A model generated the notes under the pieces. It had not been told where the DNA came from. It ran no database searches and saw only the letters and a list, made by a program, of their open reading frames with translations. The position numbers and the translations under genes were made by a program. This document shows positions 47,101 to 57,603 of a stretch of 64,000 nucleotides of DNA, one piece after another; position 1 is the first letter of the stretch; the number at the start of each line of letters is the position of its first letter. Source of the stretch: Branchiostoma floridae (Eukaryota > Chordata > Leptocardii > Amphioxiformes > Branchiostomatidae); NCBI RefSeq assembly GCF_000003815.2, contig NC_049984.1, forward strand, positions 23,344,581 through 23,408,580. Direction: 5' to 3'.

Positions 47101-50100
47101 AAGGTACCCTGAGGGGTAAAATTACTGTCAGGGACCTAGTGGCATCCCTGGTCAATCAGAATTTAATGCTTCCCAGTGTAAGGGTGTAGTGTGTCCAATT
47201 TCTTATGATTTTTATATAGCATCTAAAAGATTTGGGTTGGGTTTAACTTCTTTTTTGGAAGCAGAGGAAGACAAAAAAAACCTCCTTTTCAACAATTTGT
47301 GGGTTCTGTGATTTTATACAGATACCGATACAGAAGGTTGGTTATACTGGGGTTATAGTATACAGATACCTTGTGTGGGGTTATACAGATACCTTGTATG
47401 ATATGTTGTGCCCTTGAGAAAGGCACTTTACATGACTTTCCCCACTTTACTCAGGTGCAAATGAGTACCTAGCTTCGGCTAGGGCTGTCCCTTGGATGGG
47501 ACGTAAAATGGAGGTCCCGTGTCTGGGGAGAGCCATACCCCAGGCACTTTAAAGAACCAACCACATGTGCGATGGTGTGGTGTGAGTGGTTCAAAACCTA
47601 CAGTACCTTGGCTGCACCTGGGGGAATTACTGTCGTATTGAGGTCACCTGAGTGGTGCCGCTCTAGACCCTTGCGATTTAGCCCCACCTATTGTAAGCCC
47701 CTGGCTGCCAAGAGAGAGTAGTCGGACAATACAAAAATAATAACAAAAATAATATGATATCATCCTTGACATGCTCACATATCTCCATCGCTCTAGTGGA
47801 CCTGCTACAGGAGCTGACAGATGTTGACACATTGAATGAGAGTGAGGAGGGTGCAGACGCTCTCATAGAGGCACTGGTACTGTCCTGTATAGTTCTTCAT
47901 CACCTTTGCCAAGAAGGTTATATTTTAGGTTGTGGTATGGTGGAGTGGCTGTGGACGCATGTGTATATAATTCTAGAAGCTATTGATGGATCTTCATGAT
48001 GTTTGGTACGTTGGTGAGACGAAGGTCAACTTTGATGATGAACATCGTAGCTACTTCCTACGGCACTGCAGTGGAACTTGTATGTTTGTACGTTTATTTG
48101 TAAGCAATGTAAGTTACGAAGCTGTGGATGTATGTATAATTATTAATATCTTCATGATATTTGTACTTCACAAGTTCGATGTAGGTTGGACAATTTTTTT
48201 TTCAATTCACTTGCCTTCTGCATTAAAAAAAACTCTACTGGCCCGAACAAACTTTTCACTGGCCTGCAATATAAATGACATACAATGTAGATGTATTTCT
48301 TTTTTTTGTAGCAAGGAAATTATCTTTTATTTCTCCAGTAAAAAAGGACTGCATCAGCTGCATGTACCAAATTGTATTAACGACAAGACCAAGGGATTGA
48401 GACCCTTCCAGCTTGCTACATCTATATGCTTTGTGTGGATGTACTTGTAGGAAAGGACAAGAATCCAAATCTTACTACATATCTTACTTTCTAAGTGTCT
48501 GACAAGCTTTTCGGGCTGGTCAGTTAGGCGAGCTGCTGGGAGCACAATTTAGTCATGCTAGTTGACCAATATCTAGCCATGGAAAACTCACACTGGCCTG
48601 ATCAGGCAAATATGGCAGGACATGCGCTGGTTGCGTGGCACAACAGGCCAACCGGGTATTTCGAATCTTGGACTTGTGTGAGGTTCTACTAATGCTGATG
48701 TATAGCTATATAACGTTTTCTCCCTCCATGCCAGTTGGATGCCCAAGTTTTTGGGATGTTGGTGACCAACCTAGATCGACTGGACGAGTCTGTGAAGGAG
48801 GAGGCTGATGGAGTTCACAACACACTGGGTTGGTAACGCCCCCTTGTGGGAGCATTGTGCACTGCATGGTAGTCTTGCACCTCACCTCACCATGCATCTC
48901 TTGAATGCTACAATAAAAACTTCTTTCTCTGTAATGCCTGCTGTCCTTAATTCACCTTGCACATCTCTAAGTAGTGATCTTAACATCTTAATAGACATAT
49001 TTACTGTGTGAAGGATATATCTTGCCATGCTTGCTTTATTATTTTTGTTAGACGTTAAACCGGAGAGTGAGTGAGTGCGAGTGAGTTCAGAAGCTAGAGT
49101 ATGGTACCAAAGTGACTCGATAAACTTTTAACAGTACATGTGGTTGCATGACAATGTTACAGTGATTGTTGTAATATACTGTATTTACAGTAATTGTTAA
49201 GTGCCCGTCTTGTGCAATTGATGATAAGAAAGAAATATTACCACATTTCTGTCCCCTCCGTCACAGTTTTTCATGTCTATGAATGATGTGTATTGTTGTA
49301 CTAATGATAAGAATTTGGTAGCGTTAATAGACACCAGTGAGTAATATCTATAGAGATATATTGTTGTATTTGGTTTTGTTATAGCTGTTTATATAATGTT
49401 AAAAAAGGTTTTCTGCCACAAATAAACAAAGTAATGAAACCTTTAACGAAGCTTATAAACATCATATGAGATGATATGTTCACATTTTGTGTCAAAGGTA
49501 ACGTTAAATATAACAATTACAGCAGGCAGTTTTCATCATTTCTACAGTACACGACATTGTCACAAGGCAGTGTTAACTTTGTAAGATTGGCACATATTTT
49601 AACAATATAGGACATGAGACAAAGGGTGCAAATATCCTACACAATGACATAGAAATGTCAGAAAGAGAGAGAGTCATAATACAGTCAACAAGGTGCAAGA
49701 AATAAATTCAATTACTTGCAGCTATCGTCACTAGCATTAGCAAGTCCAACTACATTGTAACAAGTGGGTTTTATCATTATTATTTCGAATAATCATTGTC
49801 CTTAACAATAAGAAATATTATCATATCACACTTTTATTCCTGGTGACCATGGTGTATATTGCTTTGTCTATAGGTGTCATAGAAAATATTTTAGAGTTCA
49901 AAGCCGACCGAGCGCACGACGCGGCACAACAGGGCTTGATGCCATACCTGCTGAAAAGGATAAAGGTAGGGAGCCTGTTTCCCTGTTTTAATTATTCATC
50001 TTTCAACTGAATAATACATCGATTTATGTAAAAAAATGTGAACCATTGAATTGGAAAATACTGTTTTTATGAACGCGACGTGATTTGGAGCATACGGTTA

Positions 50101-53100
50101 TTTCGGCAGCTCACTGAGAGCTTTTGCATTGAACTGAGGTTTTGCTTTCGTATATAATTTTCGCGCATTTTGAACGGAATTTTCACGTCATGCATTAATT
50201 TTGTTCACTGCACGTCACATTATTTTCAAGTTTGCAGTAAAAAAGAAAGTTCAACGATATTTGCAAGACGTCGAGAGTGACCGAAAAACGAACGAAAAGC
50301 CGAAACGCGTGCTAAAAGCGTATCTCTGCCGGCCTGCTCTATGAAAAAGCGCCACCTATCAATTTTAGATCAAAGTGCAGGAAGTGATTACGTAATAGTG
50401 GGCGTCGGGTTATATATGCTAGGAACACGCCCCCTAGCGATTCGTCTGAGTGGCCTAATGGATAAGGCGTCTGCCTCCGGAGCAGAAGATTGTGGGTTCG
50501 AGTCCCATCTCAGACGTGACGGTATTCTTTTACCAACCTTAAAATTTCTCCACAGATGTTTGTGACATAATCTCTAGCTATTTTGTCAAGCTAGATACTT
50601 TCTTTTACTTTTTTTATGCCAATTTTTTATGAGTATTAATGATTTTTTTCCTACTGAATGTTTCAGGCAAAGATGCCATTTGATGCCAACAAGTTATACT
50701 GCAGTGAAATGTTAGCAATCATCCTACAGAACAGTGAAGGCAAGTTATGATTTCTTATATTATAATACATTGTATGCCAGGCAATTTTTACTGCCTGAAC
50801 TAATTGTAATGTATACTAATGTGTAACAGAAATTAAGTTGGCCAAAATCCCAGATCAAACCTGACAATTGTGATAATCTTGTCATTGGAAAAAATAAACT
50901 TGTAGAACTTCTTTTGTGGTTTGCATGTAATTCCTCATGTAAAGATGACAATTTATCATTTAAGAAAATACAGTTGACTTCATGTGCATCTTGATGTAGG
51001 TGCAGGTAGAATTCCGGTCTGTATCTAAAGCTGTGTCCCTGTACCTAAATTTGATTTGTGTTCACAGCTCTAACCTTGTGTATTCAGACTTTTTTTGCAA
51101 AAATCAGTGAGGCCACACCAATTTAATTTCTTGGTTCACGGATTTTTTCATGGTTGGGGTAAAGGTAACAGCTAATCCAAAACATAAAGAAAAAAGTTTT
51201 CAGCTTGAAAAAAGTACAAAAACACTATTTTTGTACAGTAACAGCACCTGTACCCACACCTTAAGGAGCTTATAATATAAAGGCCAATATGCTTCACCAG
51301 AAAGTTGGTGAATGGTTTCATTAATGGTGAAAATTTGCTGAGTGGTAATTTTTATTTTTATTTTTTTTTTCCAAAAAATAGGAGCGAGCGAATCCGTGAA
51401 CCAAGAAATTAAATTGGTGTGGCCTGAAGTAAGAAATTAGATTGGCATGGCTTAAGTTTATCAGTTACATGATTGTATTAATGTAATCCTCAATGCAGAA
51501 ACCAGAGAACAGCTGGGAGAGTTGGACGGAATCGACACGCTGCTACAACAACTAGCAGTAAGGTTTCTTCTATCTTTTCACAGCAGTGGTGAAAATATTT
51601 TTTTTTTCTTACAAAAGGATGCAATTTTCAACAACTAGAAAAATGCTGGCACACTAACTTATAACTCAGCATTTGAATTTAAGTATAAGGAATTGAAATT
51701 CCTGGTTTGATCTACTTTGTAAGCGAAAAGAAAATGTGGTGTCTTCCATGTACATGTACATTTTTTCCAACAAGTGTAACCTGAGTGTATTGGGTTAAAA
51801 GGTTTTAGTGCTGCAGATTTAAATTTCATGTTTCTGTAAGGCATAGGCAGCCTATTTTGATTTCCAATAATTTTCAGGAAAAGCTGTCTTTTTCATGTAA
51901 TTTGTAGCAAGACAACCAAAATTTGTGTATTTGCCTTCCTTGATTTTTGTGTAATACGTAGAAGTTCTAAATTCAGTGCAAAGCGTACTATGTACATGTC
52001 ATTTCAACTATCCTGATCAGTATCCATGTTCTCCTAACAGACATTTAAGCGGCACAACCCAGCCAATAGCGAGGAGCTAGAGATGATGGAGAATTTGTTC
52101 GACTGCCTGTGTTCTGCCCTGATGCTGCCGGCCAATAGGGACAGGTTTCTGAAGGGGGAGGGGCTTCAGCTCATGAACCTGATGCTCAGGTCAGTCTTTC
52201 AGCCAATAGGGACAGGTTTCTGAAAGGGGAGGGGCTTCAGCTCATGAACCTGATGCTCAGGTCAGTCTATCAGCCAATAGGGACAGGTTTTTGAAAGGGG
52301 AGGGGCTTCAGCTCATGAACCTGATGCTCAGGTCAGTCTATCAGCCAATAGGGAGAGGTTTCTGAAAGGGAAGGGGCTTCAGCTCATGAACATGATGCTC
52401 AGGTTAGTCTATCAGCCAATAGGGAGAGGTTGCTGAAGGGGGAGGGGCTTCAGCTCATGAACCTGATGATGGTCATGGCAACGAGATCAGGCAACATTGC
52501 GAACCATTCAAAACATACTGAAAGATGATGGCAGTCCTCTACATGAGTTTATATCTACCAGACTGAGCAACTACAGCCTGCGACGTCCTAAACAACCCAC
52601 TCCCTCTTTCAGTAAGACGAATAGGCACGCCCAGTCTTTCATGCCCCGTGCACTGAAACTCTACTCAAAGAGCTGTACAGTATAGTAGATTTTATAATGT
52701 ATGTGCTATCTTAATTTTATTGGAAATTGTATTTTAATTGATTTTAATCCTACCTGTGTATTATCTTGCATTACACGGTCTTAATGTGCAGCGCCCTTGT
52801 GGGCCAACAGATTTCATGTGCCTGTTTGTACAGTGCACGTGCAAGTTGGACTCAAATAAAACTGAACTGAACTGAACTGATGCTCAGGTCAGTTTGTCAG
52901 CCAATAGGGAGAGGTTTCTGAAGGGGGAGGGGCTGAAGTTGTGGTTAGTACTTTACTGAAGCCTTCTTTCAGTGAAGTAGAAACTCAGGAGATATCTCCT
53001 CTTCTGCCGGGTGGGTTTTCACTGTGTGTATCCTCCCTAGTCAGAGGGTTCCTAATGTTGTCTTTGGAGGATATATATAAGGTTTCCTTATGGCCAACTT

Positions 53101-56100
53101 GAGACTGTCATTCCAATGTGTTTCTCATGTGTTTTATGGTGTTCAATCACGCCTAGGAGGAGAGCATAGCAGACAGCAGGCTGGCAGGTCCTTGTGTTTC
53201 TGTGGGTGGAGCAATTGGCCATGAGTATTAGCTATGTTTGGAATTGAAATCACAACAGAAAAGTGTCCCAGTTTGTGTCTACTGTATGACTTGGTTTCAC
53301 ATGTGTATCCTTCAGTCATACATTGGAATCACAATAGAAAAGTGTCTCAGTATGTGTCTACTGTATGACTTGGTTTCACATGTGTATCCTGCAGTCATGC
53401 ATTGGAATCACAATAGAAATGTGTCCCAGTATGTGTCTACTGTATGACTTGGTTTCACATGTGTATCCTTCAGTCATACATTGGAATCACAATAGAAATG
53501 TGTTCCAGTGTGTGTCTACTGTATGACTTGGTTTCACATGTGTATCCTTCAGTCATACATTGGAATCACAATAGAAATGTGTTCCAGTATGTGTCTACTG
53601 TATGACTTGGTTTCACATGTTTATCATACATTGTAATCACAATAGAAAAGTGTCCCAGTATGTGTCTACTGTGTGATTGAGCTTTGCGAGGGAATGCTTT
53701 CCTATGGAGAGATCTAACTGTGTTACCTGCCATATAGGGAGAAGAAGATGTCCCGGAACAGTGCCCTGAAGGTGTTGGACCACGCCTTGACGGGACCGGA
53801 GGGTGTGGACAACTGCACCAAGTTCATTGACATCCTCGGCCTGCGCACCATCTTCCCTCTCTTCATGAAGACTCCCAAACCCAACAAGAAGATAGGCAGG
53901 ATGAAGGAGGAACATGAAGGTGAGTTTTAGTGGTTATTTTTGGTCACAAAATAACATTGGTCATGTACATGTAATTTATGCATTGAAGTTTGAGGTGGTT
54001 TTCTGTTTCCGATTTTTGTGGCAAACTCTTCACTGCAAACACACAACAGCGAAAATTTTTGTTCTGTTTTCTGCCCACCTACCACCTTGTCTAGACACTA
54101 CATGTATGTACTTAACATTGTACAGTATCATGATGTGTTGGAGGTGCCTTTCTAAGTTGCTAGTAGGTGGTTTCCGACTGTCCGTAAAGGTGCCTGGGTT
54201 TCCATAACTGTAGCATTATGTAATGCTAGTATTAGTAGTATTAGCACTATCTTGAACTAAAATCACCACCAACACATCTTCCTTTTTCCTTACCACTAAC
54301 TTAGATCAACATGAACTTACATGGATTCACAGTATTCATCGTGTGCTCGTGTATGTAGTGTGCTATAAGTACTACATGAATTGACATGCAATGTTTTTAT
54401 TACGATACACTCAATCTATTTGCTGTTGTGTTCCAGAGCATGTTGTGTCCATCATTGCTTCTCTACTGAAGAATGTCAAGAGTAATCAGAGACAGAGACT
54501 CCTGAACAAGTTCACAGAGGCCGATCATGCAAAGGTGAATAAGCTGCAATGTATTTGTATGTGGTATGTTTTGTAAAGAAGTTTATTTACAAGTTCGTGC
54601 CCGAGGGCTATATATAGCTAATTGCAAGTACATTGTACATGTACATGGTATAAACATAGTAGATATACAAGTGACAATGGACAGTTATGAACAATATTCT
54701 ACTGTAATACTAGTGTTGCTATTTCTAAACAGGTTGGGTTTGACTTCTTTTTTGGAAGCAGAGGGAAACGAAAAGCCCCACCTTTTCTAAAATTTGTGGG
54801 TTCTGCAATTTCAAGAGAAAAGTGGCTTTCAGTTCGTCTGTCAATGTGGGGAAGTTCGGATAAGTCTTTGTGGCTTCTCTAAACAGAGTGATTCTTTCAG
54901 TTTCGTTGAATGAACATTTGGAAATAAAATGTGTTTCGTCTCCCACTGCCTTAAGTGTACATTATTTACAAATTCTTTCACACACTGGTAATCTCTTATG
55001 TGTCTGCATGCATTTCTGTTACTTCACCTCCAAGGGAGTAGACCTGTCTGAGTGTTTGTCTCTCTGTGGTTTTCTGACTTACATTAAGGGAGTGAAGTCT
55101 GCTATCTCTGATTACCTTGTCCTACTCGCAGGTGGATCGTCTGATGGAACTCCACTTCAAGTACCTGGACAAGGTTGGAGCGGTGGACGCTCAGATCGAG
55201 CGCGAGAAGGTGGCGTTACGGCGCCAGGGCGAAGACGTGGATGAACCAATGGAGGAAGAGTTTTACCTGCGGCGACTGAACACCGGACTGTTCACCCTAC
55301 AGCTGCTGGATTATATCATGCTGGAGATCTGTAGTACAGGACCGGCCAGTGTGAGTATTATCACTGATTTATCATTCTCATGATAACAACATTATCACTG
55401 ATTTATCATGTTAGAGATCTGTAGTACAGGACCAGCCAGTGTGAGTATTATCACTGAGTTATCATGTTAGAGATCTGTAGTACAGGACCGGCCAGTGTGA
55501 GCATTATATTATCACAGCTGTTTTATACATTGTTTTATACTGTTTTGTTTGTTTTGTTATACATTACTGTAAATGCAGAAATGTTCGCGGTGGTTGTATG
55601 TTTGCGTTTTTTGCAGTGGCGAACATTTTTCCATTTTAGTATGAGCTTACAGTCAATGGCGCCACCGCGAACTTAAAACCACCGAGAACACTCCATTTTC
55701 CCTGCCCCGAAAGTAAATCTCCGCGAACTTAAATGCAGTTACAGTAACCTATGGGGTCATGTGGCGCAATATGCAGGGTGTACAATTCACAACCCAGAGG
55801 GTTCGAACCAAACCAAGTGTGTTACGCCGTTCAGTTCAGTTCAGTTCAGTTCATCCTCTTGGAGGTGACACCTGTGTCTCCACTCGTTTCTGTCCAGCAT
55901 TACGGATCGGAGTTTGTTACGCCGTAAGGGTATGCAAAACAAACAAACAGACCAAACCTGATGTGTTATACTGAAGGGCGGTTGTACAAGCTATCCAGAT
56001 ACAGATAGAAAGAAGATCTTGTAGAAATTGTATTGATATCATAATTAGTTTTTGACAGACATTTTTAATGAGTTTTTGTTGTTTTTCTTGACCAGATCAA

Positions 56101-56748
56101 GCCCCGAGTGATGCAGATCTTAAACCTGAGGGGAGGGTCTATCAAGGCCATCCGCAACATCATCCGAGGTGAGACATGTTCACTTTTCTGGAGATGCTTC
56201 AAGTGCGCACACATAGGAAGATACATGTATTACCTCCATGAAAAATGGAGGTATAGTTTTGGCTATGTTTGAGTGTGTGGATGCATTGTATTTCTGCAGT
56301 AATAACTTAAGAACCTCTCAATGAATTGTGAAGATATTTGGTTTGTGAGTAGGTGTGGTGAAGACGAAGGTCAAGGTCAATTTTGGGACCCCTGTTGTGT
56401 AACCTTGGTACTGCAGCAGAACTTTGTAGCTTTGATTATCTTTTCCTGGACATGTTTTGGGCTTGATTTTTCGCTGACATACAATGTAATTATTAAGAGA
56501 CCAGATAAAGTTTTCATGGAAGTTTGAGATCTCCAAACTCTTGCTGGCTGTGAATTTTGAATCTCCAGATGATGTAAGAAGATTGCTGTCACCCTTTAAA
56601 TTAGATTTTTCAAAGTTTGTAAATGTCCTAAACTAATGCACGCTTTTGTGTTTGTACAGAGTATGCAGCCAATGTGGGTGACGCCAAGAGCACTGAGACA
56701 AAGGAGGCTGAGCAACAGAGGTTACTGAGTCTTGTGGACAGATTCTAA
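44139..56748 (+). CDS. CTNNBL1: Beta-catenin-like protein 1, 15 exons, complete
   Basis: Complete 564-residue armadillo-type nuclear protein; the human protein is 563 residues. It binds the Prp19/CDC5L splicing complex. Exons: 44139-44174, 45122-45298, 46113-46228, 46790-46929, 47779-47876, 48735-48828, 49874-49965, 50667-50739, 51499-51557, 52041-52189, 53738-53919, 54437-54534, 55132-55350, 56096-56168, 56660-56748. Every junction keeps the frame. The N-terminus MALNVGELLAYQ is followed by an acidic run and basic patches (nuclear-localisation-like). Diagnostic blocks are LTFEKRVYRNQEMRIKYPDN, VDLLQELTDVDTLNESEEG, ERLDESVKEEADGVHNT-like, KAKMPFDANKLYCSE, RFLKGEGLQLMNLML, ILGLRTIFPLFMK and VDRLMELHFKYL. 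Intron 4 is AT-AC (U12 type), intron 8 is GC-AG, the others GT-AG. Splice-site-spanning tandem repeats lie in introns 3, 10 and 13. Confidence 0.97.
44584..44810 (+). repeat. tRNA-like SINE fragment in CTNNBL1 intron 1
   Basis: Contains 'cttgcccaagggcactagtg' and a B-box-like GGGTTCGAATCCCGG (about 44690). There is no complete cloverleaf, so it is not a tRNA gene. Confidence 0.5.
45311..45674. mobile_element. Non-autonomous element with repeated GGGTGCACC in CTNNBL1 intron 2
   Basis: Starts CAGGGCTCAAAATTCG twelve bases after the exon 2 donor and ends GTATTTCGAGCCATGCC. The subterminal repeats 'gggtgcacc' and 'ggtgcac' face each other. It is related to the CAGGGCTCGAAATAC elements at 11744 and 15502. 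Non-coding. Confidence 0.65.
45821..46023. mobile_element. MITE with TTCGCGGTGG repeats in CTNNBL1 intron 2
   Basis: Repeated 'gttcgcggtggttttaagtt' blocks face 'gaacataaaaccaccgcaaa', with 'atgcagggattta' at one end and 'ttctgcattcacagta' at the other. A second copy of the family lies at 55565-55747. Confidence 0.65.
46310..46789 (+). repeat. Minisatellite built from the exon 4 acceptor of CTNNBL1
   Basis: About nine diverged copies of a 43-55 bp unit: 'gaccaatgagagtccatg', a 'ttccctgcag'-like tract, then 'gttcatggagtcagagct'. The last unit is the real 3' splice site and the start of exon 4 (tttgcag/GTTCATGGAGTCCGAGCT). The exonic part codes for conserved FMESEL, so the gene is the source of the repeat. 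Several copies keep a usable-looking gcag/G. Confidence 0.9.
46930..47778 (+). other. AT-AC U12-type intron (CTNNBL1 intron 4)
   Basis: The intron starts ATATCCTTT and ends with the branch-site-like TCCTTGAC, then atgctcac. This is the minor-spliceosome consensus, with about 9 bases from the branch A (47769) to the terminal AC. Using these ends joins ACTG and ATATCTCC to give the conserved N-T-D-I-S-I-A-L-V-D frame. No GT-AG alternative fits as well. Confidence 0.9.
47400..47735 (+). repeat. SINE-like repeat copy in CTNNBL1 intron 4
   Basis: 'gcccttgagaaaggcacttt', 'aggtgcaaatgagtaccta', 'ccttggatgggacgtaaaa', then 'ttcaaaacctacagtac' and 'cttgcgatttagcccc'. This combines the blocks seen at 8818-9060 and 9305-9440, so those two are parts of one family. 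Confidence 0.7.
48170..48680. mobile_element. hAT-like element remnant in CTNNBL1 intron 5
   Basis: 'ggttggacaa', 'actggcccgaacaaacttttcact' and 'actggcctgatcaggcaaa' mirror the interior of the element at 56767-57105. It ends near 'gggtatttcgaatcttgg'. Diverged; boundaries uncertain. Confidence 0.4.
50444..50516 (+). tRNA. tRNA-Arg (anticodon CCG)
   Basis: A 73-base cloverleaf without intron. The acceptor stem is GTCTGAG/CTCAGAC with discriminator G. The D arm contains TGGCCTAATGG (A box). The anticodon stem TCTGC/GCAGA carries the loop CTCCGGA, so the anticodon is CCG. The T arm GTGGG-TTCGAGT-CCCAT contains the B box GGTTCGAGTCC. A T-run (ttctttt, about 50524) follows as a polymerase III terminator. 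It lies on the sense strand in CTNNBL1 intron 7. It appears functional rather than SINE-derived, since all stems pair. Confidence 0.93.
52119..52960 (+). repeat. 71-bp repeat array built from the exon 10 donor of CTNNBL1
   Basis: The end of exon 10 plus its donor (ctgatgctcag/gtcagt) is repeated every 71 bp: donors at 52190, 52261, 52332 and 52403 (the last gttagt). It then resumes at 52877 after an inserted LINE end. The exonic part codes for conserved RFLKGEGLQLMNLML, so exon 10 is the original. Reading past the first donor meets TGA at 52221. Confidence 0.92.
52469..52876 (+). mobile_element. CR1-like LINE 3' end inserted in the exon-derived array
   Basis: Encodes the tail of a non-LTR retrotransposon protein (SFSKTNRHAQSFMPRALKLY, then a stop at about 52685), followed by a short 3' UTR and a terminal 'tgaac' repeat. 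It interrupts one 71-bp repeat unit, with CTGATG on both sides. It is 5' truncated and dead. Confidence 0.75.
53225..53690 (+). repeat. 79-bp minisatellite in CTNNBL1 intron 10
   Basis: Six copies of a unit containing 'ggaatcacaatagaaa', 'tgtgtctactgtatgactt' and 'ggtttcacatgtgtatcc'. Starts at 53251, 53330, 53409, 53488 and 53567 give a strict 79-bp period; the last step is 71. It ends about 50 bp before the exon 11 acceptor but does not include it. Confidence 0.92.
54574..54945 (+). repeat. Dispersed repeat in CTNNBL1 intron 12
   Basis: Collinear with 14938-15350 (see that entry for shared phrases). Non-coding. Confidence 0.6.
55315..55508 (+). repeat. Tandem copies of the exon 13 donor of CTNNBL1
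   Basis: The last 30-odd bases of exon 13 and the donor (gagatctgtagtacaggacc, then ggccagt/gtgagtatt) are copied twice downstream, at about 55410-55450 and 55464-55505. Each copy keeps ccagt/gtgag. 'attatcactgatttatcat' links the copies. In-frame read-through after the true donor meets TGA at about 55381. Confidence 0.9.
55565..55747. mobile_element. MITE with TTCGCGGTGG repeats in CTNNBL1 intron 13
   Basis: 'tactgtaaatgcagaaatg' at the left and 'ttaaatgcagttacagta' at the right are inverted ends. Inside, 'gttcgcggtggtt' faces 'ccaccgcgaactt'. Same family as 45821-46023. Confidence 0.75.
55752..55930 (+). repeat. SINE head plus (TTCAG)n in CTNNBL1 intron 13
   Basis: 'tggggtcatgtggcgcaata' and GAGGGTTCGAACC match the tRNA-like head of 8818-9060. 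A (ttcag)n run and 'ttcatcctcttgg' follow; the latter resembles the end of a LINE in reverse orientation (compare 52855-52880 and 60445-60465). Confidence 0.5.
56231..56545 (+). repeat. Hairpin-headed dispersed repeat in CTNNBL1 intron 14
   Basis: Complete-looking copy: head 'acctccatgaaaaatggagg', middle 'aggtcaaggtcaa' and 'aaccttggtactgcagcag', end 'catggaagtttgagatctcc'. It defines both ends of the family. Confidence 0.75.
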
Positions 56749-56766
56749 CAGTCTTCAGTGGAGGGG

Positions 56767-57105
56767 CAGGGTTGGACAAGTTTTTTAAACTTCACTTGTC
56801 CTATCGGGCAAGTACATAAAAAATTACTTGCCCGAACCAACTTTTCACTTGCCCAAAATTTAAACATTTTTTAGACATTTTTCTATGGATTTCATTTCCA
56901 GCAATGGAATTCTGTTATTATTGGCTTATTTTCTGTGTTGACCAATGCTTAATGCCATGACTGTGAAAGGTAAAAAGTATACCAAAATCTTACTCATGGA
57001 AAAATCTTACTTGCCTGATCGGACAAGTGGGGTAGGTCATGCACTTGCCCGATCAGCACTTTCACTTGCCCTGGACAATCGGGCTGGTGGACTTGTCCAA
57101 CCCTG
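56767..57105. mobile_element. hAT-like MITE in the CTNNBL1 3' UTR region
   Basis: Termini CAGGGTTGGACAAG and CTTGTCCAACCCTG, about 340 bp, with subterminal 'cacttgccc' repeats. The flanks are G-rich on both sides (gagggg), so an 8-bp duplication is possible but not clean. It begins 18 bp after the CTNNBL1 stop codon and is probably transcribed in the 3' UTR. ATTAAA at about 57288 is a candidate poly(A) signal. Confidence 0.75.
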
Positions 57106-57603
57106 GAGGGGGGTGACAAAAGTGTTCCTGCTGAATATGAAAAAACTTAAGTACCATTTCCTACACATGCCATTTTGTTTTGTACTGTGTAAGAAGGATG
57201 TTATTTCTTTCTTTCGAATTAGTGGAACAACATATCTTTAGGCCCAGCAAAAAAATGTTATGTTTGTGGTTTACGGTCCTGAAAAGAATTAAAGTCGGTG
57301 AGTGTTGATTTCCTTTTTTTTTCATCATGGCTGAAGTGATCCAACAAATACGGTTTATCAATGCATCAGTCACTGATATTTTCAACATCATATTGTAATT
57401 TTTCATATTATATACATTGTACAAGCATAATTATTTTGATAAACTGAACAAAGATGGACAAAATTTACCACACATATTAATTGTTCAAGTATTAGACAGT
57501 GTGAATCACAGGAATTATGTTTTGAATATCAGATCGCAATATCAAATGTCAGATTGCAAAAGGCTGACCAAGGGAAGGTTAGAGTCTGCAGGTTTTTGCT
57601 ATA

